Of a stretch of 64,000 nt of DNA, positions 24,360 through 32,707 are shown one piece after another (within the stretch, counting starts at the first letter, position 1; every line of letters begins with the position of its first letter). Source of the stretch: NIOZ-UU13 sp964417935 (GTDB taxonomy: Bacteria; Planctomycetota; Phycisphaerae; Sedimentisphaerales; Anaerobacaceae); contig CAYQKF010000003.1 of NCBI GenBank assembly GCA_964417935.1, positions 1 through 64,000 on the forward strand. Reading direction: 5' to 3'. The notes under the pieces were generated by a model that saw nothing but the letters and a program-made list of their open reading frames with translations, searched no databases and was not told where the DNA came from. A program made the position numbers and the translations under genes.

Positions 24360-25265
24360 TCAGAATTGTGCCAGTTTTCGCAGAATTTCAAATTTGCTGT
24401 TAATATCATACCTATCTATGGAATTTAATCCGTTCAGCGAAAAATCGGCAATGGTAAAGGAGGCAACCACTGTGCCGTAGGCAACCGCTGCTTTCAACGT
24501 CTCAAAATCTGTTTTGCCGCTTTGTGCCAGATGGCCCATGAATCCGCCTGCGAAGCTGTCGCCGGCACCTGTCGGGTCTTTAACCTCGGCGGCTGGATAG
24601 GCCGGCAGAATAAATTTGTCGCCGTCAGCACTGCACATTATTGAGCCGGATTCGCCTTTTTTGATAATCACGACACTTAGCCCCATGTCCAAAATTTTTT
24701 CTCCAGCTCTTATCAGGTTGTGTTCGTTTGCCAACATTCTTGCTTCGTCTTCGTTGATTATCAGGCAGTCGGTTTTTTTCAACAGCGCTTTTAAGTCATC
24801 GAGGTGGCCTTCAATCCAGCAGTTCATCGTATCAGCAGCGACGAACACAGGCTCTTGTATTTGTTCTAACAATTGACGTTGAAGAGCAGGCGCTGTGTTC
24901 GCAAGAAATACGAACCTGCTGTCCCTGAACGAATCGGGCACCCTCGGCGGCGCCTCGGCAAGGACGTTTAATTCCAGGCAATCCGTTGTCCTGCTGTCCA
25001 TATTTTCGTGATAGGTGCCGGCCCAGCGAAATGTTTTGCTCCGGGCTCTTATTTCCAGACCCGTCAGGTCAACGTCCCTTCCGGCGAAAACCTCGGCCAA
25101 ATCAAATGGGCAATCCGAACCGATAACACCTATAAACCGCACCGCAGTAAAGAAGCTCGCCGCCATACTAAAATAAATAGATGAGCCGCCGAGACAGTTC
25201 TCGCTTACACCATAGGGCGTCTTAACTGTATCAATTGCCACCGAGCCGGTTACTAATAATGACAT
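24360..25265 (-). CDS. PfkB-family carbohydrate kinase
   Basis: 301 residues of the ribokinase/PfkB fold. GGSSIYFSMAASFF near the N-terminus binds sugar, and the C-terminal DPTGAGDSFAGGF carries the catalytic Asp and the anion hole. IINEDEARML is the middle signature. The substrate is not evident; similar planctomycete proteins are annotated as sugar kinases near housekeeping genes. It begins 11 bases after the methyltransferase stop, so it may be read through from gltX and the restriction-modification genes. Confidence 0.9.
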   Translation of the reverse strand: MSLLVTGSVAIDTVKTPYGVSENCLGGSSIYFSMAASFFTAVRFIGVIGSDCPFDLAEVFAGRDVDLTGLEIRARSKTFRWAGTYHENMDSRTTDCLELNVLAEAPPRVPDSFRDSRFVFLANTAPALQRQLLEQIQEPVFVAADTMNCWIEGHLDDLKALLKKTDCLIINEDEARMLANEHNLIRAGEKILDMGLSVVIIKKGESGSIMCSADGDKFILPAYPAAEVKDPTGAGDSFAGGFMGHLAQSGKTDFETLKAAVAYGTVVASFTIADFSLNGLNSIDRYDINSKFEILRKLAQF

Positions 25266-25276
25266 TTCTTACTCTT

Positions 25277-26356
25277 TTATTTTCCTATCAATAGTACTTC
25301 TTCGGAATTATTAGTGCTTAACACATATTTGTAATTTTTTCGCTTTAATTCCTCTACATTGGATTTGTATTTTTTCAACAAAGTTATAAGTTTATCAACA
25401 GAGGGGATTCCGTCGGACCTGTAAGAAATGACCATAATGCTGTCATTAAATTTCTTAAATAGTCGGTCAAATGCCGGAAGGATTTTATTTTTATCAGCCC
25501 ATACGGAATCATTTCCCTTTAATCTTTTATGCTTTGTTTTGTAGTCAATCATTTCGGCCCATTTACCATAGTTAAGCAATCCTTCCAAAAAATGATAAAA
25601 ACCAAAGTAGTCAACCCCCACACCCTTTTTGGAAATATAAGGAGTGTCAATATAAACAAGGTCATAATGTCCCTGAAGGTCAAAAACGTCCATGTTTAAG
25701 GCCTTATTTTGCTTCCCATTACAAAAAATCGCTCGATTTGCCTCCTCGACAAAGTTTCGAAAATGGACTTTGAAAGGAGTGTCCCAAGTAGCCTTATTAC
25801 CAAAGTTTCTTTTAACATCAGAGAGTCTGATATAGAGGTTTTTCCTGTGAAATAGATTGTATGGCCTTTTGATTATACAAGCCTGAATGAGAGCAAAATA
25901 AGCAAGAGCTTTTTTATAAAAGTCTTTTAATAAATCTATGTTTGTTACAACAATATCAATCCATTTGTTTTCTTCGTCGGTAAAATATATGTCTTTAAAT
26001 GTGTCGTAAACAAAGGTTGGATAATTGATATTGTCGTGTTCTTTCAAAAGAAATTCAATATCTTTCTCTGAGAGCTTTACCTTGCTGTTTTGGATTAAGG
26101 CGGTACCAATATACCAATTAAATTTGAGAATATCATTATACGTAACCTGCTTGTATTTACTCTTCAACATATAACCAACACTGCCGGTGCCTCCAAAAGC
26201 ATCGAGGACGGTATCGAATTTCAAATCTTTCATGGCGCCCCATATCCAGTCTACTATCTTGAGTTTGCTGCCTTGGAAACGAGTGGATGGAAATATGGCA
26301 TCATCTTCCAGAAAATTCATTTGTCTTTTATCTATAAGAGTTGACTTTGTCATCAT
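25277..26356 (-). CDS. DNA adenine-N6 methyltransferase, partner of the EcoRV-like nuclease
   Basis: 359 residues. Motif I DAFGGTGSVGYM (about 52-63) binds AdoMet and motif IV DTPY (237-240) replaces the usual DPPY. The N-terminal STRFQGSK and the large domain between motifs I and IV fit the Dam-like (D12, alpha) class, as for M.EcoRV. It is predicted to protect the site cut by the enzyme encoded 3 bases upstream (26360-27166). The protein is Lys/Asn/Ile/Tyr-rich, and the DNA looks more AT-rich than gltX or pfkB around it, which suggests horizontal transfer. Confidence 0.85.
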   Translation of the reverse strand: MMTKSTLIDKRQMNFLEDDAIFPSTRFQGSKLKIVDWIWGAMKDLKFDTVLDAFGGTGSVGYMLKSKYKQVTYNDILKFNWYIGTALIQNSKVKLSEKDIEFLLKEHDNINYPTFVYDTFKDIYFTDEENKWIDIVVTNIDLLKDFYKKALAYFALIQACIIKRPYNLFHRKNLYIRLSDVKRNFGNKATWDTPFKVHFRNFVEEANRAIFCNGKQNKALNMDVFDLQGHYDLVYIDTPYISKKGVGVDYFGFYHFLEGLLNYGKWAEMIDYKTKHKRLKGNDSVWADKNKILPAFDRLFKKFNDSIMVISYRSDGIPSVDKLITLLKKYKSNVEELKRKNYKYVLSTNNSEEVLLIGK

Positions 26357-26359
26357 TTC

Positions 26360-27166
26360 TTATCTCTTTAGCTTTTTGTATTCTTTATATTCATTGAGGT
26401 TCTTGTATGGCACGACTTTTAGGTCAACAGCTCTCGCCATGTCCTTTGTAAGGTAAAACATCCAATAATCATTAAAAACGTCTTCCCCTAACTCTGCAAA
26501 AGGGCCTTTTCCTTGTGTAAGGGCATCAACTTTGGTGACAGAACCTATATTCTTTGTGTTGCCACTTCCAGGTCGGTCAAGCGCGATATTGTATTTCTCC
26601 TGAACGAAGAAAGTAAAATCGTGAATAACCGATGTTATGTTTTTCAAATCGTTTAACTTGTATATACTTTTCTCGTCTGAAGTGTCATCTGTCCTGGAGT
26701 AGATAATCCCCAGTACAAAGTGGCCAGTATATTCGTCGTAAGGGAAGGTAATGTTTTTGGTGCTTTTTCTGTCTCTAAAATACCCCGTAAAGGCTCCCAA
26801 TGTCATACCGTTTACGGTGTTTTTTGTTTTTCGATAAGTACTCTTGATATCGAGAGAAAATTTGCGATTCTTGCTGTCCACAAATGAAATATCGGGATAG
26901 AAGTTCTGCTCTTTGCAAAGAACCATCTTATAACCATGTTCTTCGGCAAACCGACAGATTTTTGGAAAAAGAAGAAGTTCCATTATTTTTGAGATGACCT
27001 TGGTGTCGGCAGATATTGTGTAGATATTTTTTGCAATATCAATGAAACCCTTTACGACCCAGTTGCCACCATCAGTTGAAACCGCCTTGTTGAATAATTT
27101 GACGTGCCTCAGAAGTTGATTTCTGAACTTTCGTTTAAGTAGCAGCTTTTCTTTTGAATCTCCCAT
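26360..27166 (-). CDS. Type II restriction endonuclease, EcoRV-like (predicted GATATC)
   Basis: 268 residues that match EcoRV as I recall its sequence, over nearly the full length. Catalytic residues are PD (Asp92), and D106-I-K108 in LDIKSTY. The recognition loop PGSGNTKNIGS (199-209) retains GSGNT, which in EcoRV reads the GAT half-site, and the Q-loop KEQNFYPD keeps the Gln-Asn pair. SADTKVIS, MTLGAFTGYFR, NITFPYDEYTGHFVLGIIYSR and QGKGPF...DYW align as well. Extra residues are at the N-terminus (about 20). Together with the adjacent methyltransferase it forms a complete restriction-modification system inserted between gltX and pfkB. GATATC sites occur in the window (for example 4554-4559, 5524-5529), so host protection would be needed. 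Confidence 0.88.
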   Translation of the reverse strand: MGDSKEKLLLKRKFRNQLLRHVKLFNKAVSTDGGNWVVKGFIDIAKNIYTISADTKVISKIMELLLFPKICRFAEEHGYKMVLCKEQNFYPDISFVDSKNRKFSLDIKSTYRKTKNTVNGMTLGAFTGYFRDRKSTKNITFPYDEYTGHFVLGIIYSRTDDTSDEKSIYKLNDLKNITSVIHDFTFFVQEKYNIALDRPGSGNTKNIGSVTKVDALTQGKGPFAELGEDVFNDYWMFYLTKDMARAVDLKVVPYKNLNEYKEYKKLKR

Positions 27167-27186
27167 ATTTGGCCTCTATTTCTTAC

Positions 27187-28830
27187 CTAGCCGGCTTCTC
27201 CGAATTTTTTCAGAGTGGTATCTATTCTGGTCAGGGTGTCTTCTTTGCCTAACATTTGAACTGACTCGAAGATAGGCAGGCTGACCGTGGTCCCGCAAAT
27301 GGCTACGCGCACCGGCTGAGCGATCTTACCTAAGCCGACCTGTTTTTCCTCTGCTAAACAGCGCAGCATATCTTCAATTGCTTGCTCCGTAAATTCGTCC
27401 ATCGCAACTAATTTGTCGCGGACGATTGTTAGGACAGCTAAGCCGTCGTTTTTCAGCAGAACCTTCTTAACCGCTTTGTTGTCATATTCAATTTCGTTAT
27501 TGCTCAGAAAGAGGAATCTGCTCTTGCGTTCGATATCAGCTAAGGTCCGCGCCCCTTCACAGAGCTTTATGATTTTCGAAAGAAGTTCATCGGTGGCAGT
27601 AACTACCGGCGATTCGATGGTTTTTAAGTAGTCCTTGAAATGCCGGAGAAGTTTTTCTTCAGGTGCCATACGTACGTGCTCGGTGTTGAAAGCCAGAAGT
27701 TTCCTGCGGTCGAACAAGCTGTTGGCCTTGGTCAGATGTGAAAGGTCAAAACAATCGATTAGTTCACCAACCGGCATAATCTCGCGATTGTCGCCGGGGT
27801 TCCAGCCCAAAAGCGCGAGAAAATTGACCATCGCTTCAGGCAGATAACCACTTTTGAAAAAATCGACGATATTAATTTCCGGTAGTGGCACGCCCAAGTG
27901 CTTTGCCATCGCATCAATCGCTGGCATATCCGGGTTAATTCTCCGGTTTATGAAATTTTTCATTTCATTCACATTGATATTAGCAACATCATCACAAAAA
28001 TCACCATAAAGATAGTATTCTGGTAGCTTCTTCTCCTTGATAGCATTCCACAGCGCCTTTGGACGCTCGCGCTTGGAGAGTTTGCCACCGGTATCACTAA
28101 TGGTTACGGACATATGAACATACTTCGGCAGCGGCGAACTAAACAAGGCCCGCCACAGTGCCTGCTGGCCCGGCGTGTTCATCAGATGTTCCTGGCCTCG
28201 AATGACGTGTGTTATCTTCATCAGATAGTCATCTACCACGCAGGCAAAGTTGTACGTTGGGAAGCCGTCGCTTTTTTGAATGATAAAGTCGCCTATCTCA
28301 CCCGCTGCGAATGTAATCTCGCCGCGGACTATATCTTCAACCACCAAAGGTGCATCCTGCGGCACGGCAAAGCGGACCGTTACGTCTCGGCCCTGAGCTT
28401 TGGCCTTTTCAACATCGCTTTCGTTTGGGAACTCTTTGGGGCGGGAATAAGAAAAGGACTTTTTTTGAGCTTCAGCTTCTTTGCGAAGTGCATCAAGCTC
28501 TTCGGTGGTATCGAAGCAGTAATAGGCCTTTTTCTCGTCGAGCAGCTTCTTTATATGTTTATCGTAAATATCCATCCGCTGAGATTGCAGATATGGCCCG
28601 TTTGGCCCGCCGACTTCGGGGCCCTGGTCCCACTGGATCCCGAGCCATCGCAAGTCGTCCATAACCTGCTGTGTGGCGGTTGGGGTATTTCGTTTCTGGT
28701 CGGTGTCTTCGATGCGGAGAATAAATGTTCCGCCTGTTCGCCTGGCCCAGAGCCAGTTAAAAAGTGCGGTTCTCGCTCCGCCGACATGCAGATAACCTGT
28801 TGGTGATGGGGCAAAACGTGTTACGACCAT
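27187..28830 (-). CDS. gltX: Glutamyl-tRNA synthetase
   Basis: Class I synthetase charging tRNA-Glu. 547 residues with FAPSPTGYLHVGGART (HIGH equivalent HVGG) at the N-terminus, IEDTDQKRN and GGKLSKRERP (KMSKS equivalent). The C-terminal anticodon-binding domain is complete. A separate glnS (30841-32556) is present, so this enzyme need not misacylate tRNA-Gln. RBS AGAGG; promoter at 28869-28897. The restriction-modification pair follows 20 bases downstream. Confidence 0.95.
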   Translation of the reverse strand: MVVTRFAPSPTGYLHVGGARTALFNWLWARRTGGTFILRIEDTDQKRNTPTATQQVMDDLRWLGIQWDQGPEVGGPNGPYLQSQRMDIYDKHIKKLLDEKKAYYCFDTTEELDALRKEAEAQKKSFSYSRPKEFPNESDVEKAKAQGRDVTVRFAVPQDAPLVVEDIVRGEITFAAGEIGDFIIQKSDGFPTYNFACVVDDYLMKITHVIRGQEHLMNTPGQQALWRALFSSPLPKYVHMSVTISDTGGKLSKRERPKALWNAIKEKKLPEYYLYGDFCDDVANINVNEMKNFINRRINPDMPAIDAMAKHLGVPLPEINIVDFFKSGYLPEAMVNFLALLGWNPGDNREIMPVGELIDCFDLSHLTKANSLFDRRKLLAFNTEHVRMAPEEKLLRHFKDYLKTIESPVVTATDELLSKIIKLCEGARTLADIERKSRFLFLSNNEIEYDNKAVKKVLLKNDGLAVLTIVRDKLVAMDEFTEQAIEDMLRCLAEEKQVGLGKIAQPVRVAICGTTVSLPIFESVQMLGKEDTLTRIDTTLKKFGEAG

Positions 28831-28868
28831 TACAAACCTCTTTAACTCCAGAAAATATGTAAACTATA

Positions 28869-28897
28869 AATATAATTTATGCTGGAACTATTGTCAA
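28869..28897 (-). promoter_or_regulatory. Promoter of gltX
   Basis: On the minus strand: TTGACA (28892-28897), 17-base spacer, TATATT (28869-28874), 38 bases before the gltX ATG. The same hexamers and spacing precede ppdK. Confidence 0.7.
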
Positions 28898-29066
28898 GGA
28901 TGAGACAGCGGTGTTAGCAGATTTGTATGTTTGATGTGAATAATTGACAAATGTATGCCATGTCAATTTGGGCTGTATGTTGTATTTTTGTCTTAAAGTT
29001 ACATTTTAGCTGTCCTGGATAAGCATAATCTGCTAAAATACGCTATCGATAAGAGGAAGATTTGTT

Positions 29067-29360
29067 ATGAATAAGCAGGTTATTCTGACACAACTTACAG
29101 GCCGTATGGAAGAGATACGACAGCGTTTTTCGGTCAGGAGGCTTTCTGTCTTCGGCTCGGTGGTTCGCGGCGAGGCGAGCGAGGGCAGCGACGTGGATGT
29201 GCTGGTAGTGTTTGACCGAAAAGCAACTTTTGATCTGTTTATGGATTTAAAGTTCTACCTGGAAGAACTTTTGGGAACGGGCGTTGATTTGGTAACTGAT
29301 AAAGCGCTTCGTCCACAGATTCGCCGGACAATTGAGCAGGAGATGGTCGATGTCGCGTGA
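29067..29360 (+). CDS. MNT-type nucleotidyltransferase (antitoxin-like)
   Basis: 97 residues of the minimal nucleotidyltransferase family: SVFGSVVRGEASEGSDVDVLV has the GSxxxGxxxxxSDxD catalytic motif, and the C-terminus EQEMVDVA is typical of MNT partners of HEPN toxins, which they silence by AMPylation. The usual toxin gene overlaps the 3' end; here its start survives (ATG at 29350), but the frame stops after 12 codons. The antitoxin-like gene is therefore an orphan. A TTGACA...TGTCAA inverted repeat lies about 100 bases upstream. Confidence 0.85.
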   Translation: MNKQVILTQLTGRMEEIRQRFSVRRLSVFGSVVRGEASEGSDVDVLVVFDRKATFDLFMDLKFYLEELLGTGVDLVTDKALRPQIRRTIEQEMVDVA

Positions 29361-29388
29361 CGAAATAAAAGCTCGGCACCGCCGTTGA
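29350..29388 (+). pseudogene. Remnant of a HEPN-type toxin gene (12 codons)
   Basis: ATG overlapping the MNT gene by 11 bases, in the usual MNT-HEPN arrangement. It encodes MSRDEIKARHRR then TGA. MSRD is a common beginning of DUF86/HEPN toxins; the rest of the toxin (about 100 residues) is gone, replaced by a short spacer and an Lgt-like gene. Low certainty because of its length. Confidence 0.4.
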
Positions 29389-29432
29389 GCAGTCTTAGGG
29401 GGAAATGTCAACTCTAAGAGAGGCTAAAGCAA

Positions 29433-30191
29433 ATGTGGCCACGAATCGGACCAATCCCGACCTATGGGGTTCTGTACATCATAAGTATTCTGAGCTATTT
29501 TCTAATTGCCTACTTGATCGCCAGACGCCTGGGACTCCGACATCGTGTTTGGCTCGTTGCCGGTATTTGCTATATGGAGAGTATGACCGTCGGGGCAAAG
29601 GTGCTGTACGACATTCAACGCGCTCAGTTTGACCTTCGAGCGATGTTGAGCATTGGGCACTATATGCAGGGAGGATTATGGGGCGGTCTGCTGGCGCATT
29701 TTTTTCTGGCTGTGCCATTGGTTTTGGTGTTAGCCAAACACAGACGGGCAGCTCTCGATCTGGTTGCGTTGTCGATTCCCGTCCCCTGGATATTTGTTAA
29801 GCTCGGATGTCTATTTAACGGCTGCTGCTATGGCAAAAAATGTGTAATGCCTTGGGCGATTGTATTTCCTGAAGGGGCCGCGGGCGCACCGGCGGGCATA
29901 CCATTGCACCCAACACAGATTTACGAAATCCTGGTTGTTCTGTGCATTCTTGTCGTTTTCAAAGTACTGAAATACGAACGATGGCGGGGAACAATGCTGC
30001 TATGGTTCCTGATTCTCTATGGACTGGGACGGGCAGCTACCGAGGTATGGAGGGGTGACTTTGACCATCATCTTTACATTGGCGGCCTTACTTTGTCACA
30101 GCTTTTCTGCCTGGTTGCGGCCGGCGTCTCGATTATCCTGCTCTTCCTCTGGCGCCGCCTCTTTGCCTCAACTCGTCGAAGGCTCGATTGA
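29433..30191 (+). CDS. Prolipoprotein diacylglyceryl transferase paralogue
   Basis: 252-residue polytopic membrane protein related to Lgt: GPIPTYGVLYIISIL, MQGGLWGGLLAHFF, KLGCLFNGCCYGKKC, LHPTQIYE and GLGRAATEVWRGD correspond to conserved Lgt blocks. It is shorter than the true Lgt at 50-895, and the SHGG block that carries the essential His is changed to WGGLLAH, shifting the histidine. The NGCCYG version is common in divergent Lgt-like proteins whose substrate is unknown. GAGAGG precedes the ATG. It could be a specialised lipoprotein or lipid-transfer enzyme. Confidence 0.8.
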   Translation: MWPRIGPIPTYGVLYIISILSYFLIAYLIARRLGLRHRVWLVAGICYMESMTVGAKVLYDIQRAQFDLRAMLSIGHYMQGGLWGGLLAHFFLAVPLVLVLAKHRRAALDLVALSIPVPWIFVKLGCLFNGCCYGKKCVMPWAIVFPEGAAGAPAGIPLHPTQIYEILVVLCILVVFKVLKYERWRGTMLLWFLILYGLGRAATEVWRGDFDHHLYIGGLTLSQLFCLVAAGVSIILLFLWRRLFASTRRRLD

Positions 30192-30202
30192 GCTAACCAA
30201 TC

Positions 30203-30262
30203 GTCACCCCGAGCGTAGCCGAGGGGTCTATTTAAAATTACTCCGCGAAGCGGTTCATAATA
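30203..30262. repeat. Palindromic intergenic repeat fragment, GTCACCCCGAGC family
   Basis: CGTCACCCCGAGCGTAGCCGAGGGGTC then a short CTCCGCGAAGCGGTTC tail; a sister copy is at 30655-30710. Confidence 0.55.
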
Positions 30263-30271
30263 AAGGCATTA

Positions 30272-30559
30272 TCACTCATACCAGTCCTGACTCAGGTCAT
30301 TCCATTCCGGGTTTAGTGAGTCAATAAGCACAACCTTTTTTTCGCGCCTCCACGATTTGATTTGTTTCTCTCTACTAATTGCTGAGGTAGAATCTCCTAT
30401 CGTTTCGAAATAAAGCAATCGGTTGATATCATATTTGTCTGTAAAGCCGGGAATTAAATGATTTCTGTGTTCGTAGACTCTTTTCTTGAGATTGCTGGTT
30501 ACACCAACGTATAGCGTACCGGATTTACTTGCCATAATAAAGACGTAAAATGTTTTCAC
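30272..30559 (-). CDS. GIY-YIG nuclease domain protein
   Basis: 95 residues containing little more than a GIY-YIG domain: FYVFIMASKSGTLYVGVTSNLKKRVYEH (GIY...YVG with the catalytic Arg), GFTDKYDINRLLYFE and AISREKQIKSWRREKK with the metal-binding Glu. It belongs to the UPF0213/YhbQ-like stand-alone group found near DNA-repair or repeat-rich regions. Both flanks are palindromic repeats, so gain or loss through mobile DNA is plausible. Its role in the cell is unknown. Confidence 0.85.
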   Translation of the reverse strand: MKTFYVFIMASKSGTLYVGVTSNLKKRVYEHRNHLIPGFTDKYDINRLLYFETIGDSTSAISREKQIKSWRREKKVVLIDSLNPEWNDLSQDWYE

Positions 30560-30599
30560 GATGCAATTTTAGCAGTGGTGGTTTGTTTATAAAAGAGGA

Positions 30600-30712
30600 A
30601 TAAGAAAATCAATAGATTTCTCGACTCCACTTCGTTCCGCTCGAAATGACATGTCGTCACCCCGAGCGCAGCCGAGGGGTCTGTTTTAAACTACTTCGCG
30701 AAGCGATTCCTT
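30600..30712. repeat. Two adjoining palindromic repeats
   Basis: A half unit AGATTTCTCGACTCC ... CTCGAAATGACATG followed directly by CGTCACCCCGAGCGCAGCCGAGGGGTC. Located between the GIY-YIG gene and the glnS promoter. Confidence 0.6.
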
Positions 30713-30738
30713 AATACGACGGCTAAAAAACCTCCAGC

Positions 30739-30767
30739 TTGACGGTTGTATCAACTCCACCTATAAT
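30739..30767 (+). promoter_or_regulatory. Promoter of glnS
   Basis: TTGACG (30739-30744), 17-base spacer, TATAAT (30762-30767), leaving a leader of about 65 bases. Confidence 0.7.
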
Positions 30768-30840
30768 GCGCCAAAACTTATGTTACTATGCCTGTAAGCT
30801 TATTGCCGTTAACCAAAAACCGAAGTGAAAGTTTGCCAAA

Positions 30841-32556
30841 ATGACGAACACCAAGCAAAATAATAACGACAGTGAAAAGGAAAGGCTTGATTTTATTCGG
30901 CAGATTGTAGCCGAAGATATAAAGACCGATAAATGGGATGGGCGGGTTGTAACGCGATTTCCGCCGGAGCCGAACGGGTATCTGCACATCGGGCACGCCA
31001 AGAGTATCTGTCTAAATTTTGGTATCGCAGCGGAGAATAAAGGCGGTGTTTGCCATCTGCGGTTCGACGATACCAATCCAATCAAGGAAGAGCAGGAATA
31101 TATTGATTCAATCATTGAAGACGTTCGCTGGTTAGGCTGGGACTGGGCAGAGCATCTGTATTACGGCTCGGACTACTTCGAGCAGATGTACGAATATGCT
31201 GTGCAGCTTATAAAAAAGGGCAAGGCATACGTCTGTGACCTGACGGCCGAGCAGACAAGAGTGTTTCGCGGTACATTGACTGAGCCGGGCAAAGATAGTC
31301 CCTATCGCAGCCGTTCGGTTGAGGAAAATCTCGACCTGTTCAAGCGGATGAAGGCGGGCGAATTCCCGGACGGCTCGCGAACGCTGCGAGCGAAAATCGA
31401 TATGTCAGCCCCCAACCTTAATATGCGCGACCCGGTTATGTACCGAATCCTGCACGCGTCGCATCCTCGCAAGGGTGATAAGTGGTGCGTCTATCCTATG
31501 TATGATTGGGCCCATGGGCTTGAAGATTCCGTTGAAAGAATCACGCATTCTATCTGTACACTGGAATTTGAGAACCATCGCCCGCTGTACGATTGGTTCC
31601 TTGACCAGTTGGAGGCATATCACCCACAGCAGATAGAGTTCGCCCGGCTCAATCTGTCCTATACGGTGATGAGCAAGCGAAAGCTGCTGCGACTGGTGCA
31701 GCAAAGCAACGTCAGCGGCTGGGACGACCCGCGAATGCCGACCATTTGCGGGCTGCGCAGGCGCGGCTGCTCACCGCAGGCCATTCGAGAATTCTGCAGG
31801 CGAATCGGAGTCAACAAGTTCAACAGCACTGTCGATATCGCACTGTTGGAGCACTGCCTGCGGGAAGATTTGAACAAGACCTCGCCGCGCGTAATGGCTG
31901 TGCTCAGGCCGCTCAAGGTGGTTATCGACAACTATCCACAAGGCCAGGTCGAAGAGCTTGAAGCCATCAATAATCCCGAAGACCCAAACGCCGGCACTCG
32001 AAAAGTTCCATTCTCACAAGAGCTTTATATTGAGCGGGAAGATTTTATGGCCGAGCCGCCGAAGAAGTTTTATCGTTTAGCGCCTGGCCGAGAAGTTCGC
32101 CTGCGATATGCGTATTTTGTTACCTGTACGGACGTGATTAAAGATGAAGACGGTAATATTGTCGAACTGCACTGCACTTATGACCCGGCCACGCGAGGCG
32201 GGGACGCTCCGGACGGGCGCAAGGTCAAGTCAACCCTGCACTGGGTTTCAGCCGGCCACGCAATCGAGGCGGAAGTGCGATTGTACGAACATTTGTTTAC
32301 AAAGGAAAACCCGGAGATGGGAGCCGAAGGTGAGGATTTCAAATCCAACCTGAACCCGAATTCGCTGGAGATATTAGCTTCCTGTCGAGTTGAGCCGTCT
32401 CTGGCCGACGCAAAACCGCTAAGTCGATACCAGTTCGAGAGATTAGGCTATTTCTGCGTTGACCCTGATAGTCCCGATGAGAAGCCTGTATTTAATCGCA
32501 CGGTATCACTGCGTGACCCCTGGGCTAAGATACAAAAAGCCCAGAAGAAAAAGTAG
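30841..32556 (+). CDS. glnS: Glutaminyl-tRNA synthetase
   Basis: Class I synthetase charging tRNA-Gln directly. 571 residues. RFPPEPNGYLHIGHAKSICL carries the HIGH motif, TVMSKRKL the KMSKS-type loop, and the two C-terminal beta-barrel domains for anticodon recognition are complete through VSLRDPWAKIQKAQKK. GlnRS is patchily distributed in bacteria; its presence implies direct Gln-tRNA formation here. The RBS is weak (GTGAAAG). The transcript is monocistronic, followed by a nested palindromic repeat. Confidence 0.95.
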   Translation: MTNTKQNNNDSEKERLDFIRQIVAEDIKTDKWDGRVVTRFPPEPNGYLHIGHAKSICLNFGIAAENKGGVCHLRFDDTNPIKEEQEYIDSIIEDVRWLGWDWAEHLYYGSDYFEQMYEYAVQLIKKGKAYVCDLTAEQTRVFRGTLTEPGKDSPYRSRSVEENLDLFKRMKAGEFPDGSRTLRAKIDMSAPNLNMRDPVMYRILHASHPRKGDKWCVYPMYDWAHGLEDSVERITHSICTLEFENHRPLYDWFLDQLEAYHPQQIEFARLNLSYTVMSKRKLLRLVQQSNVSGWDDPRMPTICGLRRRGCSPQAIREFCRRIGVNKFNSTVDIALLEHCLREDLNKTSPRVMAVLRPLKVVIDNYPQGQVEELEAINNPEDPNAGTRKVPFSQELYIEREDFMAEPPKKFYRLAPGREVRLRYAYFVTCTDVIKDEDGNIVELHCTYDPATRGGDAPDGRKVKSTLHWVSAGHAIEAEVRLYEHLFTKENPEMGAEGEDFKSNLNPNSLEILASCRVEPSLADAKPLSRYQFERLGYFCVDPDSPDEKPVFNRTVSLRDPWAKIQKAQKKK

Positions 32557-32707
32557 CGCTCTATCGTGTGTGTTTTGAGGGCCTGTCATTCCGTACCCAT
32601 TCGGCTTTGCTCAGGGCAGGCTTTGATGCGGAATCCAGATCCATCGACAAGTCTGGATTCCTGCTTTCGCAGGAATGACAATCACCAGTTTGACTACGAC
32701 GGAGCAT
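32557..32707. repeat. Nested palindromic repeat, GTCATTCCG family
   Basis: GCGCTCTATCGTG at the left and ACTACGACGGAGC at the right loosely pair around GTCATTCCG ... GCGGAATCCAG ... CTGGATTCCTGC...GCAGGAATGAC. The right end touches the trpC stop. Its core is very like 7106-7173. Confidence 0.7.
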
